A stretch of 64,000 nucleotides of DNA from Polyangiaceae bacterium (GTDB lineage Bacteria; Myxococcota_A; Polyangia; Polyangiales; Polyangiaceae), in assembly GCA_015075635.1 (NCBI GenBank), contig JABTUA010000002.1, positions 2,236,708-2,300,707 of the forward strand, in the 5' to 3' direction. Made by a program: the position numbers and the translations under genes. Of the stretch, positions 53,881 to 63,032 are shown in pieces; the stretch's first letter is position 1; every line of letters begins with the position of its first letter. The notes under the pieces were generated by a model. It saw only the letters and a program-made list of their open reading frames with translations, had not been told where the DNA came from and made no database searches.

Positions 53881-56628
53881 ATGCGAGCGCGGGCCTCTTG
53901 TCTCCTGCTGCCCCTGGCCCTGACCGGCTGCGGCGACGACGAACGCGCACCCGCGCCGGGCACGGGTGACCCGCCCTGGGTCGCCGGTCCCGAGAGCTGC
54001 GAGGCCCCGGATCTCGACGACCTGGCCGCGTTCCGCGACTGCTCGCTCGGCAGCGGCATCTTCGGCCGTTGGGTCGTGGACGAGCGGGGCTGGCCCGCCT
54101 ACGACTACCGCCTCGATCAGCACGCCGACGCCCGCGCGACCTACCCGGTCAGCGAGCAGAACGCCGACGGCGAGCCGCTCGATCGTCGCGATCACTGGGC
54201 GGCGTTCGGCAACCACCGCGTCAACGCGCACATCTTCAACGACGGCGTGATCGAGCTCGTCACCCAAGATCGCGGGGTCGAGTACCTGAACAAGCTCGAC
54301 GAGGAGAGGCAAGCGTACGCCGGCGGGTTCGGCTGGCTCTCGGACGGGGACGAGACCTGGTGCACCGCCTACAAATGGCGGCCGAAGGCCGCGCGCACCT
54401 CGCGCCGCTTCGGCATGGGCTACGCCGAGACCAGCCTGGAGCACCGCGGCGTCCGGGCGACCCGCGTGACCGCCGCGCCCCCCGGCAACGTCGCGGCCAT
54501 CATCAGCGACGTGACGCTCGAGAACCTCGGCGGCGAGCCCAGGACGCTGACCCACTGGGAGTACTGGGACGTGTTCCGGCGGCCCATCGAGATCAACTGG
54601 GTGGTGTCCGGAGATCCGTTCGCGCTCGCCCCGGCGACGGCCCGCCAGAGCCGCGACGCGCGCAACGGCTGGTTCGCCGAGGCAGCGAGCTTCGACGCGG
54701 ACGCGAGCCGATTGGGCCTCGTCCGCAGCTACGTGGGCGCGGAGCCACGCCCGGCGGCGAACGCGCCGAGCGCGGCCGACTACTACGCGAACAGCCCGTT
54801 CCTGACCGCTCCGCTCGGTGGTGTGAGCGACGTGTTCTTGCATCAGGCCGGCTTCTTCGGTCTGGGATCGGTGGCTCAGCCCGACGCGGTGCTCTTCGAC
54901 GTCGCGGGCCTCGGCGCCGAGAGCTTCGCCCTGCAGCCGAGGAGCGCGCTGGGACAGCCCCACGCCTTCGTGATGAAGAGCGTGGTGACGCTCGCGCCCG
55001 GCGAGCAGAAGACCTTGCGCTTCGTCTACGGCTACGCTCGCGAGGGCGAAGCTTTCCCCGACGACCCGAACTGGCACGACCCGAGCTTCAGCGCACGGGA
55101 CGCCCAGGCCGAAGCTCTCGCCGACAAGCTCTTCTACTTCGGCGAAGCGAGCGCACCGGAGCTCGGCCGCGAGCTCGCCTGGCACGCCTACCAGGTCGAG
55201 GCCTCCGTCGGGTACCGCGACTACTGGCAAGGGCCGGTGGTCCCACAAGGCTCGACCTACCTGTATCTCCACGGCGCCGACGGCGCGGCGCGGGATCTCG
55301 GGCTGTTCGCGCTGCCGCTCGTGTACACGAACCCCGCGTTGGCTCGCGCAGAGCTGCGCCTCTACATGGGGATCCAGTTCGCCGACGAGCGATTCTCGTA
55401 CGCCTTCCAAGGCCACGGCATGCTGGACGACGCCAGCATCCACTCGGCGCCGAGCGATCTGCCGCTGTTCTTCCTGTGGGCCCTCGGCGAGTACCTGGGC
55501 GCCACCGGCGACCTCGGCTTCCTGGACGAGAACGCGCCGTACTGGCCCCGCGAGGCGCGACCCGACGCGACGGTCTGGAACCACACCGTGGGCGCGCTCC
55601 GGCACCTGTTCGACGTGGTCGGCACCGGCGAGCACGGGCTGATCCGCATCGGCACCGGCGATTGGAGCGACGGCATCGTGCTGGAGGCCCCGAACCGCGA
55701 GCTGGCCGTCGCCAAGGGCGAGAGCGTCCCGAACACGCAGATGGCCGTGGCAGTTCTGCCGCGCATCGCCGACCTGGTCGAATCGAGGGCGCCGGAGCTG
55801 GCCGGCGAAGTCCGCGCCCGCGTGAAGGACTACCGCCAGGCGTTGACCTCCGCCCACAACGACGCGCACTTCTATCGCTGCTACTTCGGTGACGGCAAGC
55901 CGCGCTACGCCGACACCATCAACCTGGAGGCGCAGATCTGGGCGCTCATCGCCGACACCTTCGATCCGGGTCTCGCGCGGGAGACGCTGCTCCAGAACGT
56001 CGCCGCAAGGCTCGACGACCCCTCGCCCATCGGCGCCACGCTGACGCCGGGCGCGCAGGTCTGGCCGGCCATCAGCGCGCCGCTCAGCTGGGGTTACGCG
56101 CGCTCCGACCCCGCCCGCGCCTGGAAACACTTCACGCGCAACACCATGGCGGCCCACGCCCAGGCCTTCCCGGAGAGCTGGTACGGCATCTGGAGCGGAC
56201 CCGATGGCGTGAGCAGCACGAGCGGCTGGACCTGGAAGAGCCAGGTCACGCCGATGACCGACTTCCCCGTGCAGAACAACAACACCCACGCGCTGCCGCT
56301 GCTGGCCGCGCTCAAGCTCGCGGGCGTCGAGGCGACCGCGGAGGGGCTCACGCTGTCGCCGCGCATCCCCAGCCGGAAATTCTCGCTCAGGACGGCGCTG
56401 ATCGAGCTTTCCCAGCGCGGCGCGACCCTGAGCGGTCGCTACCGGCCGAGCGGCAAGACCGCGCGGACGCTCTCGCTCGAGGCGCCCGCCGGCGAGCGGG
56501 TCGAGAGCGCTCGCGCCAACGGGAAGCAAGTCGAAGTACCGAGCGGCGCCAAGACCGTCACGTTGAGCATCGATCCCAAGACCGAAGCCGAGCTCGCCTT
56601 CGAGCTCGTCACGGAGCCCGCGCCATGA
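53881..56628 (+). CDS. Lipoprotein related to glycoside-hydrolase family 94 (phosphorylase-like)
   Basis: The 915-residue lipoprotein has a signal peptide MRARASCLLLPLALTGC. The N-terminal half is beta-sandwich-like (about 40-400: GVEYLNKLDEERQAYAGGFGWLSDGDE, MGYAETSLEHRGVRATRVTAAPPGNVA, NLGGEPRTLTHWEYWDVFRRP). An alpha/alpha barrel follows from about 430, including FFLWALGEYLGATGDLGFLDENAPYWPRE and GTGDWSDGI (D594-G598), close to the DWNDG catalytic-acid motif of cellobiose/chitobiose phosphorylases. GH94 enzymes are usually cytoplasmic and use phosphate, so an exported, lipid-anchored version may hydrolyse or serve another role. It is followed by an enoyl-CoA hydratase-like gene with an ATGA overlap. 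Confidence 0.87.
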   Translation: MRARASCLLLPLALTGCGDDERAPAPGTGDPPWVAGPESCEAPDLDDLAAFRDCSLGSGIFGRWVVDERGWPAYDYRLDQHADARATYPVSEQNADGEPLDRRDHWAAFGNHRVNAHIFNDGVIELVTQDRGVEYLNKLDEERQAYAGGFGWLSDGDETWCTAYKWRPKAARTSRRFGMGYAETSLEHRGVRATRVTAAPPGNVAAIISDVTLENLGGEPRTLTHWEYWDVFRRPIEINWVVSGDPFALAPATARQSRDARNGWFAEAASFDADASRLGLVRSYVGAEPRPAANAPSAADYYANSPFLTAPLGGVSDVFLHQAGFFGLGSVAQPDAVLFDVAGLGAESFALQPRSALGQPHAFVMKSVVTLAPGEQKTLRFVYGYAREGEAFPDDPNWHDPSFSARDAQAEALADKLFYFGEASAPELGRELAWHAYQVEASVGYRDYWQGPVVPQGSTYLYLHGADGAARDLGLFALPLVYTNPALARAELRLYMGIQFADERFSYAFQGHGMLDDASIHSAPSDLPLFFLWALGEYLGATGDLGFLDENAPYWPREARPDATVWNHTVGALRHLFDVVGTGEHGLIRIGTGDWSDGIVLEAPNRELAVAKGESVPNTQMAVAVLPRIADLVESRAPELAGEVRARVKDYRQALTSAHNDAHFYRCYFGDGKPRYADTINLEAQIWALIADTFDPGLARETLLQNVAARLDDPSPIGATLTPGAQVWPAISAPLSWGYARSDPARAWKHFTRNTMAAHAQAFPESWYGIWSGPDGVSSTSGWTWKSQVTPMTDFPVQNNNTHALPLLAALKLAGVEATAEGLTLSPRIPSRKFSLRTALIELSQRGATLSGRYRPSGKTARTLSLEAPAGERVESARANGKQVEVPSGAKTVTLSIDPKTEAELAFELVTEPAP

Positions 56629-57326
56629 AGGAAGTCATCCTCTCCGCACCCGGCAAGAACGCCATCGGCAGCCAGGTGATGCGCCAGCTGCTCTCCGAGC
56701 TCGAGCGTGCGGGCGGCGAGCCGCTCCTCTTGACCGGCGCCGGCGACGCGTTCAGCGCCGGACTCGATCTGAAGGAGGTGCTCTCCCTGGACGAGCCCGG
56801 GATGGCCGTGTTCCTGGGCCTGCTCGAGGATCTGACCCGGGCGCTCTACGAGTACCCCGGCCCCACGGTGGCGCTGGTCAACGGCCACGCCATCGCGGGC
56901 GGCACGGTGCTGGCGATGTGCTGCGACCACCGCATTGCGCCGAGCGACATGAAGGGACGCATCGGCTTGAACGAGGTGGCGCTGGGCCTGCGCTTTCCGC
57001 CGCGCATTCTGAAGCTCGCCAAGGCGCGCGTGCCCGAGCGCCACTTGGGACGCGTCGTCCTGGGCGCCGAGCTGTTCGACGCGAGGACGGCCCTGGAGGT
57101 CGGGCTGCTCGACGAGCTTTCGGACGACGCGAGCGCGCGCGCCGGCGAGCGCCTGGCGGCGCTGTCGGCTCATCCCCCTAACGCCTACGCCCGCGCCAAG
57201 CACCTGTTGCGGGGCGGCTTGCTCGCCGTGACGCCGGAAGAAGAGGCGACCTTCGCGCGCGAGGACTTGCCGTCCTGGACATCCGAGGCGCTGCACGAGC
57301 GGATCCGGGCGCTCCTCGGGCGCTGA
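56625..57326 (+). CDS. Enoyl-CoA hydratase/isomerase family protein
   Basis: The 233-residue crotonase-fold protein has the oxyanion-hole segments GAGDAFSAGLDLKEV and ALVNGHAIAGGTVLAMCCDHRIA, then GLNEVALGLRFPP. It is shorter than canonical hydratases (about 260). The glutamate-bearing residues of a hydratase are not both evident, so it could be an isomerase or another crotonase-type enzyme. ATG overlaps the upstream lipoprotein's stop (ATGA), so it would be co-translated with an exported glycosidase-like protein although it acts on CoA thioesters in the cytoplasm. Function open. Confidence 0.85.
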   Translation: MKEVILSAPGKNAIGSQVMRQLLSELERAGGEPLLLTGAGDAFSAGLDLKEVLSLDEPGMAVFLGLLEDLTRALYEYPGPTVALVNGHAIAGGTVLAMCCDHRIAPSDMKGRIGLNEVALGLRFPPRILKLAKARVPERHLGRVVLGAELFDARTALEVGLLDELSDDASARAGERLAALSAHPPNAYARAKHLLRGGLLAVTPEEEATFAREDLPSWTSEALHERIRALLGR

Positions 57327-57367
57327 CCCAGTTGGCTCCCGCCGGAGCTTCGTGCCACGCTCCGCGC

Positions 57368-58525
57368 GTGACGCGACACCTCTCGCTCCTCGTGCTCGTG
57401 GCCCTCACCTCGAGCTGCGGCGGCGGCTCCGACGAGCCGGCGGCCGGCAGCGGGGGGAGCGGTGGCAGCGCTGGCAGCGGCGGCGCCCCGAGCACCGTGC
57501 AGGGATGCAGCGCCGAGGTGCAGCTCCTGCCCAAGGACGCGGACTTCTCCAACGCCGGGCCCTGGCCGGTGGGAGCGCGCACGCTCCAGATCGGCGAGCT
57601 GACGGTGGAAGTCTGGTATCCGGCGACTCCGGGGAGCGAGGTGGGGAAAGACGGCAAGGTCTACGACCTCCGGAAGTGGCTGCCCGACTCCGAGCAAGGG
57701 AAGATCCCCGACGCGGACAACCCCTGGCAGAAGTCGGCAAGCTTCGCCGACCTGCCCCTCGACGCCGAGCGCGGGCCGTACCCCGCCGTGATCTTCGTGC
57801 ACGGAACGGCGGGCTTTCGCACGCAGTCCCTCGAGCAGATGGAGCACTGGGCGAGCCGCGGCTTCGTCGTGCTCGCCGCCGATCACCCGGGGCTCTACCT
57901 GAAGGACATGCTCGTCTTCCAGACCCAGCGCGATCTGGACGGCGACTTGAACGCGGTCGTCGCCGCGCTCGGCTCGACCTCCGGCGAGCTCGCGTTCCTG
58001 GCGGGCCGGCTCGACGCCACTCGCATCGGCATGGCGGGCCACAGCGCCGGCGGGGGCGCCGTGAAATCCCGAGGCGCCGATGCGCAGGTGCTGATGCCGC
58101 TGGCCGCCGGCGGCACCGACCCGGGCGCCGCGCTGGTCTCGACCTTGGTCATGGGCGGACAAGCCGACAAAGTGGTGGCCTACTCCCAGACCGTGAAGGG
58201 CTACGAGGCCTCGCCCGCGAAGAAGCGCCTGGTCGGACTGTCGGGCGCCGGACACCTGTTCCCGTCGACGCTGTGCTGGCTCGAGAACACGGCCGGCGAG
58301 AACATCTTCGAGGTGGCGCAGAAGTATCAGGTCCAGAACGCGAACCTGGCCGGTCTCCTGTTCGACTGCCCGGCGGGACAGCCCGGTGAGGCCGAGACCC
58401 GAGCCATCGTGAACTTCTCGACCGCCGCAGCGCTCGAGGAGACGCTGCACTGCGTTCCTGGGGATCCATTCGGGGACCTGAAGGCGCGCTTCCCCGTGGT
58501 GGGAGAGTATCGGTTCGAGCCTTGA
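57368..58525 (+). CDS. Lipoprotein alpha/beta hydrolase, PAF-acetylhydrolase/dienelactone-hydrolase-like
   Basis: The product is 385 residues from GTG 57368 (VTRHLSLLVLVALTSSC); a TTG at 57332 would add 12 residues before the signal peptide. A Gly/Ser linker follows, then an alpha/beta-hydrolase: VWYPATPG, VIFVHGTAGFRTQS (oxyanion segment), the nucleophile in GHSAGGGAVKS, and a later GAGHLFPS histidine. This pattern is that of platelet-activating-factor acetylhydrolase-like or cutinase/PETase-related lipases. The cysteines (CWLE, LFDCPAG, LHCVPGD) may form disulfides. The exact substrate is unknown. Confidence 0.86.
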   Translation: MTRHLSLLVLVALTSSCGGGSDEPAAGSGGSGGSAGSGGAPSTVQGCSAEVQLLPKDADFSNAGPWPVGARTLQIGELTVEVWYPATPGSEVGKDGKVYDLRKWLPDSEQGKIPDADNPWQKSASFADLPLDAERGPYPAVIFVHGTAGFRTQSLEQMEHWASRGFVVLAADHPGLYLKDMLVFQTQRDLDGDLNAVVAALGSTSGELAFLAGRLDATRIGMAGHSAGGGAVKSRGADAQVLMPLAAGGTDPGAALVSTLVMGGQADKVVAYSQTVKGYEASPAKKRLVGLSGAGHLFPSTLCWLENTAGENIFEVAQKYQVQNANLAGLLFDCPAGQPGEAETRAIVNFSTAAALEETLHCVPGDPFGDLKARFPVVGEYRFEP

Positions 58526-58548
58526 GGCCCCACCTTCCGGTCGGGGCC
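58526..58548. terminator. Hairpin between convergent genes
   Basis: GGCCCC and GGGGCC arms surround an 11-bp loop, starting at the base after the hydrolase stop and 15 bp from the end of the convergent oxidoreductase gene. It could stop transcripts in both directions. No T-run. Confidence 0.45.
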
Positions 58549-58562
58549 GTTGCCCGGTCGAC

Positions 58563-61517
58563 TCAGAGCATCCCCGCCTTGCCGCTCTTCCTCCGCTGGA
58601 TCTCGGTCTCGATCAAGGCGACGTGCTCGTGCTCTTCCGCCTCGAGCTCGCGGTACATGCGCCACACGGCGCTGCCGCGGGTGAGCGCCGCCGAGCGCTC
58701 GGCGAAGAAAGTCTTGGCGCGCTCCTCCAACCCGAGCGCCACCTCGAGCAGCTCGAGCGCGCTCTTCGGCTCCGAGCCCGCGCCGTCGTAGAGCGCGCTC
58801 ACGCCGGCGCCGAGCGACATCGCCCCGAGCTCCGGCGCGGCGATGTGGTAGCGCGCCTGCAAGAGCTCCAAGTGCTCGCGCTCCATCGCCGCCAGGCGCC
58901 CGAACATGTCGGCCAGCTCGGGATCGCTCGTGGTCTTCGCGCCGCGCGAGTAGAAGGCGAAGCCGCCCAGCTCGACCTCCATCGCCTGCTGCACGGCGTC
59001 GCGCGCGGCGTCGTCCACAGGGGGCCCGGCTTGCTCGCGCGTCAGCTTGCCGCCGCAGGCGGAGCAGCGCCCGAACGGGTAGGCGAAGCCCTCGTGCAGC
59101 TTGTGGCAGGCGAGGCACTGCCAGCGGATGGTGGCGCCGGCGCAGCACACGTAGGGCTCGCCCGCCTCGATGCGCCCGTGGCAGCGCGGGCACTTGCCCT
59201 CGCCCGCCGGGAACTCCTCCTCGCCGGCCTCGATGGCGACGGGCGGCCAGGCTCGCCCGGCCAGGTACGCGCTGATGTGGCGGGCCGCGCGGCGACCGGC
59301 GCCCAGGGCCAGGATCACCGTCGCGCCCCCGGTCACGATGTCACCGCCGGCAAACACCCCGGGGATGCTCGTGGCCTGCGTGACGGGGTCGGCCTCGATG
59401 TAGCCCCACTTGGTCAGCTTCAGCTTCTCGGTCGAGCGCGGCACGATGGGGTTCGCCCGCGTCCCCAGCGCGTAGATCACGGTGCTCGCCGGAAAATCCG
59501 TGAACTGTCCCTCCACCGGCACCGGCTTCCGGCGTCCGGAGGCGTCCGGCTCACCGAGCTCCATGTGCTGGCAGCGCACGCCGCGCACGTTCTGCTCGGC
59601 GTCCAGCAGGATCTCCGTCGGCGCGCGCAGGAAGTGGAACTCGATGCCCTCCTCGCGGGCATGACGCAGCTCCTCGGCGCGCGCCGGCGCTTCGGCCTCG
59701 GTGCGCCGGTAGACGCAGTGCACCTGCTTCACCCCGAGGCGCTTGGAGACGCGCAGGCAGTCCATCGCGGTGTTGCCCGCGCCGATCACCACCACCGCGT
59801 CGCCCAGATCGATGGGCGTGTCCTGATAGGGGAAGCGGTCGCCGCCCATCAGATTGACCCGCGTCAAGAACTCGTTCGCGCTGAGCACCTGCCCCGCCCC
59901 TTCGCCGGGTAGCCCGAGGAACACCGGGTAGCCCGCGCCGGTCGCGACGAACACCGCCGTGTATCCCATCTCGCCCAGGAGCTGCTCGATGGTGAAGGTC
60001 TTGCCCACGACCTTGTTCACCTCGAAGCGCACGCCCAGCGCCTCGAGCGCGCGGATCTCCTTCTCGATGGCCTCGCGCGGCAGGCGGAAGCTCGGGATGC
60101 CGTAGCGCAGCACGCCGCCCACGACGTGCAGCGCTTCGTAGACCACGACCTCCACGCCCTCGCGGGCGAGATCGCCGGCGCAGGCCAGTCCGCCGGGCCC
60201 CGAGCCCACGATGGCGACCTTGCCCTTCTGCGGATCCTTCGCCACCGGCTCGGTGATGGGCGCCGGGGCCTGGTCGCCGACGAAGCGCTCGAGCCGGCCG
60301 ATGGCCACCGGCTCCATCTTCTTGTGCAAGATGCACTGCGCTTCGCACTGGCTCTCCTGCGGGCAGACTCGCCCGCAGATGGACGGGAACAGGTTGCTCT
60401 CGTGGATCACCGAGAGCGCGCCGGGCAGATCGCGCACCAGGACGTGGCGGATGAAGCGCGGGATGTCGATGTTCACCGGACAGCCCTCGACGCAGGTCGG
60501 CCGCACGCACTGGATGCAACGCTCGGCCTCGAGCAGCGCGTGCGCTTCGGTGTAGCCCAGGTTCACCTCGTCGAAGCTCTGCGAGCGCTCGAGGGCAGGC
60601 CGCTCCGGCATCGGCGTGGCGGCGACGGGCACCTCCTTCAGCTTCTTGTAGTTGCGCTTGCCCTGCTCGAAGAGCTGAAGATCGAGGTTGCAGACGTGAC
60701 CGAAGTCCTCCTCGGCGCGCTGCTCCAGGCCTTTGAAGCGACGCTGGCGCACCGAGAGCTCGGCGAAATCCACCGCGTGCGCGTCGAAGTCCGGACCGTC
60801 CACGCAGGCAAAGCGCACCTCGCCGCCGATGCTGACCCGGCACGAGCCGCACATGCCGGTGCCGTCCACCATGATGGCGTTCAGGCTGACCACGGTGGGG
60901 ATGGCGCTCGGGCGCGTCACCTCCGCCACCGCGCGCATCATCGGCAGCGGCCCGATGGCGATCACCCGGGCCGGCCTCGGCTCCCCGGCGATCAGGTCGG
61001 CGAGCGCTGCCGTGACCAGACCCGCGCGCCCGTAGCTGCCGTCGTCGGTGCAGACCACGACCTGATCGCTGATCTCGCGGAAGCGCTCCTCCCAGAACAC
61101 CAGGCTCTTCGAGCGGAAGCCGATCACGCTGGTGACGCGGTGGCCGGCCTGCTTGAAGGCGCGAGCTTGCGGGAAGATGGGCGCGACGCCGAGCCCGCCG
61201 CCCACCAGGATCACGTGCCCCGGCTCGTCCAGGTGGCTCGGGATGCCGAGCGGGCCCACGAAGTCCAAGAACCAGTCGCCCTGCCGGTACTTCGTCAGCA
61301 TCTCGCGCGTGGAGCGACCGAGCGCCTGGATCACCAGGGTCACAGTGCCGCGACTCCGGTCGAAGTCGGCGATGGTCAGCGGGATGCGCTCGCCGTGCTC
61401 GTGGAGGCGAAGCATGACGAACTGGCCCGGCTGGGCTGCTTTGGCGACATCGGGGGCGAACACCTCCCAGAGGAAGGTCGTGTCGGAGAAGGCCTCGTGG
61501 CGAACGATTTGGTACAC
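58563..61517 (-). CDS. Single-chain NfnAB-type oxidoreductase with zinc-ribbon and rubrerythrin-like C-terminus
   Basis: The 984-residue chain starts with an NfnA-like (ferredoxin-NADP reductase type) unit: flavin domain and RIPLTIADFD, VGGGLGVAP, then a 2Fe-2S site (C223, C226, C238). An NfnB/GltD-like unit follows: two 4Fe-4S clusters (C334, C337, C342, C346; C381, C385, C391, C395), FAD motif VAIVGSGPGGL (434), and a second nucleotide motif VVVIGAGNTAMD. In NfnAB these halves bifurcate electrons from NADPH to ferredoxin and NAD. Here both lie in one polypeptide. After about residue 770 come a Cys-rich zinc-ribbon (CPRC, CLAC, CSAC) and a ferritin-like domain (about 835-984) with EREH and EAEEHEH, as in rubrerythrins. 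The gene begins 45 bp after the monooxygenase stop. Confidence 0.92.
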   Translation of the reverse strand: MYQIVRHEAFSDTTFLWEVFAPDVAKAAQPGQFVMLRLHEHGERIPLTIADFDRSRGTVTLVIQALGRSTREMLTKYRQGDWFLDFVGPLGIPSHLDEPGHVILVGGGLGVAPIFPQARAFKQAGHRVTSVIGFRSKSLVFWEERFREISDQVVVCTDDGSYGRAGLVTAALADLIAGEPRPARVIAIGPLPMMRAVAEVTRPSAIPTVVSLNAIMVDGTGMCGSCRVSIGGEVRFACVDGPDFDAHAVDFAELSVRQRRFKGLEQRAEEDFGHVCNLDLQLFEQGKRNYKKLKEVPVAATPMPERPALERSQSFDEVNLGYTEAHALLEAERCIQCVRPTCVEGCPVNIDIPRFIRHVLVRDLPGALSVIHESNLFPSICGRVCPQESQCEAQCILHKKMEPVAIGRLERFVGDQAPAPITEPVAKDPQKGKVAIVGSGPGGLACAGDLAREGVEVVVYEALHVVGGVLRYGIPSFRLPREAIEKEIRALEALGVRFEVNKVVGKTFTIEQLLGEMGYTAVFVATGAGYPVFLGLPGEGAGQVLSANEFLTRVNLMGGDRFPYQDTPIDLGDAVVVIGAGNTAMDCLRVSKRLGVKQVHCVYRRTEAEAPARAEELRHAREEGIEFHFLRAPTEILLDAEQNVRGVRCQHMELGEPDASGRRKPVPVEGQFTDFPASTVIYALGTRANPIVPRSTEKLKLTKWGYIEADPVTQATSIPGVFAGGDIVTGGATVILALGAGRRAARHISAYLAGRAWPPVAIEAGEEEFPAGEGKCPRCHGRIEAGEPYVCCAGATIRWQCLACHKLHEGFAYPFGRCSACGGKLTREQAGPPVDDAARDAVQQAMEVELGGFAFYSRGAKTTSDPELADMFGRLAAMEREHLELLQARYHIAAPELGAMSLGAGVSALYDGAGSEPKSALELLEVALGLEERAKTFFAERSAALTRGSAVWRMYRELEAEEHEHVALIETEIQRRKSGKAGML

Positions 61518-61562
61518 GCGCGCGAAGCATTGAACAGCGCGCGGGAGTCGCCCAGCGAAATC

Positions 61563-63032
61563 TCAGCGCGTCCGGGCCGGCGAGAGGCGGTAGTCGCCGC
61601 GCTCGAAGCGCGCCGTGGCCAGGCGGAATTCGGCGCAGAACCCGGGCCAGAGCGTGGTATTGCGGCCGTGCCCGTCGAGGTACCAGCTCCGGCAGCCGCT
61701 CTGCCACACGCTGCGCGACAGGCGACGTTGGATCTTCTCGTTGTACGCGAGCTGCGCCTGCTCTCGGACCTCGAGCGTGCAGTCCGGCGCGGCGCGGAGC
61801 TCCTTCACGCAGCGCATGATCAGCGCGATCTGCGACTCGATCATGAAGATGATGGAGTTGTGTCCAAGACCCGTGTTGGGTCCGACCAAGAGGAACAGGT
61901 TCGGGAAGCCGGCGACGGTGGTTCCCAGGTGCGCCTGCGCCCCGTGCTCCGCCCAGAGCGCGCCCAGGTCGCGACCCTCGCTGGTCGTGACCCTCAGCTT
62001 GCCCAGGTAGTCGTGCACGTCGAAGCCGGTGCCGAACACGATGGCGTCCACCGGGCGCGCGACGCCGTCGCCATCGACGATCGCGTCCTCGGTGATCTCG
62101 CGGACGCCGGAGGTCACGACCTCGACGTTCGGCTGCCCGAGCGCGGGGTAATACGTGTTGGACATCAGGATGCGCTTGCAGCCCATGCGGTAGCTGGGTG
62201 TTAGCTTCTTCCGGAGCTCGGGATCCCGGATGCTCTTCTCCATGTGGCGGATGGCCCACCGCTCCGCGACCCGCATGAGCCGCGGCTCGCGCGCGAAGGG
62301 CAAGCTCGACAGCTCGAGCCGCCAGAAGATGGCCTGCCGGTGCAGGAAGCGCGCGGCCGGGACACTGGTGAAGAGCTGCTTCTCCCACTCCCCGTAGGGA
62401 CGCTCGAGGCGCGGCAGCACCCACGCCGGCGTGCGCTGGAAGACGTGGAGCGCCGCGGCGCTCTTGGCGAGCTCCGGCACGAACTGGATGGCGCTCGCAC
62501 CGGTGCCGATGCTGGCGATGCGCTTGCCCTCGGGCTCGAAGCAGAGATCCCACGCGGCGGAGTGGAACTTCTTGCCGCGGAAGCTCCCGAGCCCCGGGAT
62601 GTCCGGCAGGCTGAAGCGGGCGAGCGGCCCGAGCCCAGCCACCAGGATGCGAGCGCGGAGCTTCTCCCCGTCTGCCGTGGTCAACGTCCAGCGCCCGCTC
62701 GCCACGTCGAGCTCCGCCGCCTCTGCCTCGGTTCGGAAGCGGATGTGGCGCCGCACGTCGAACTGATCCGCGACCTGCTCCATGTAGCGGCGGATCTCGG
62801 CCTGCGTGGCGTAGGTCTCGCTCCAGCGCGGGTTGGGCGCGAACGAGAACGAATAGACGTGGGAGGGCACGTCGCAGGCGCAGCCGGGGTAGGTGTTGTC
62901 GCGCCAGGTGCCGCCGAGCTCGGCGGCCTTCTCGAGCACGACGAAGTCCCGGATGCCCGCGCGCCGGAGCGCGATGGCCATGCCGAGCCCGGCGAAGCCG
63001 GAACCGACGATGATGGCGAAGTGTTCTCTCAT
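61563..63032 (-). CDS. Baeyer-Villiger-type flavin monooxygenase
   Basis: The product is 489 residues from the ATG at 63032 (MREHFAIIVGSGFAG). It has the FAD motif GSGFAGLG, the BVMO fingerprint FRGKKFHSAAW (FxGxxxHxxxW), the NADPH motif GTGASAIQFVPELA, and FPNLFLLVGPNTGLGHNS near the C-terminus. Enzymes of this class convert ketones to esters or oxidise heteroatoms with NADPH and O2. The family usually has about 490-540 residues, so it is complete. Its ATG overlaps the upstream gene's stop by 4 nt (ATGA), so the two are co-transcribed. Confidence 0.92.
   Translation of the reverse strand: MREHFAIIVGSGFAGLGMAIALRRAGIRDFVVLEKAAELGGTWRDNTYPGCACDVPSHVYSFSFAPNPRWSETYATQAEIRRYMEQVADQFDVRRHIRFRTEAEAAELDVASGRWTLTTADGEKLRARILVAGLGPLARFSLPDIPGLGSFRGKKFHSAAWDLCFEPEGKRIASIGTGASAIQFVPELAKSAAALHVFQRTPAWVLPRLERPYGEWEKQLFTSVPAARFLHRQAIFWRLELSSLPFAREPRLMRVAERWAIRHMEKSIRDPELRKKLTPSYRMGCKRILMSNTYYPALGQPNVEVVTSGVREITEDAIVDGDGVARPVDAIVFGTGFDVHDYLGKLRVTTSEGRDLGALWAEHGAQAHLGTTVAGFPNLFLLVGPNTGLGHNSIIFMIESQIALIMRCVKELRAAPDCTLEVREQAQLAYNEKIQRRLSRSVWQSGCRSWYLDGHGRNTTLWPGFCAEFRLATARFERGDYRLSPARTR

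Noticed and set aside
53866..56529. Very long open frame on the minus strand opposite the GH94-like gene (887 codons)
   Set aside because: It lies wholly opposite a gene with a clear lipobox and catalytic-type motif, and its translation is Arg/Ala/His-rich low-complexity sequence of the kind produced by antisense high-GC frames.
57332..57367. TTG start extending the PAF-acetylhydrolase-like lipoprotein by 12 residues
   Set aside because: The extra residues precede the charged start of a complete signal peptide at GTG 57368.
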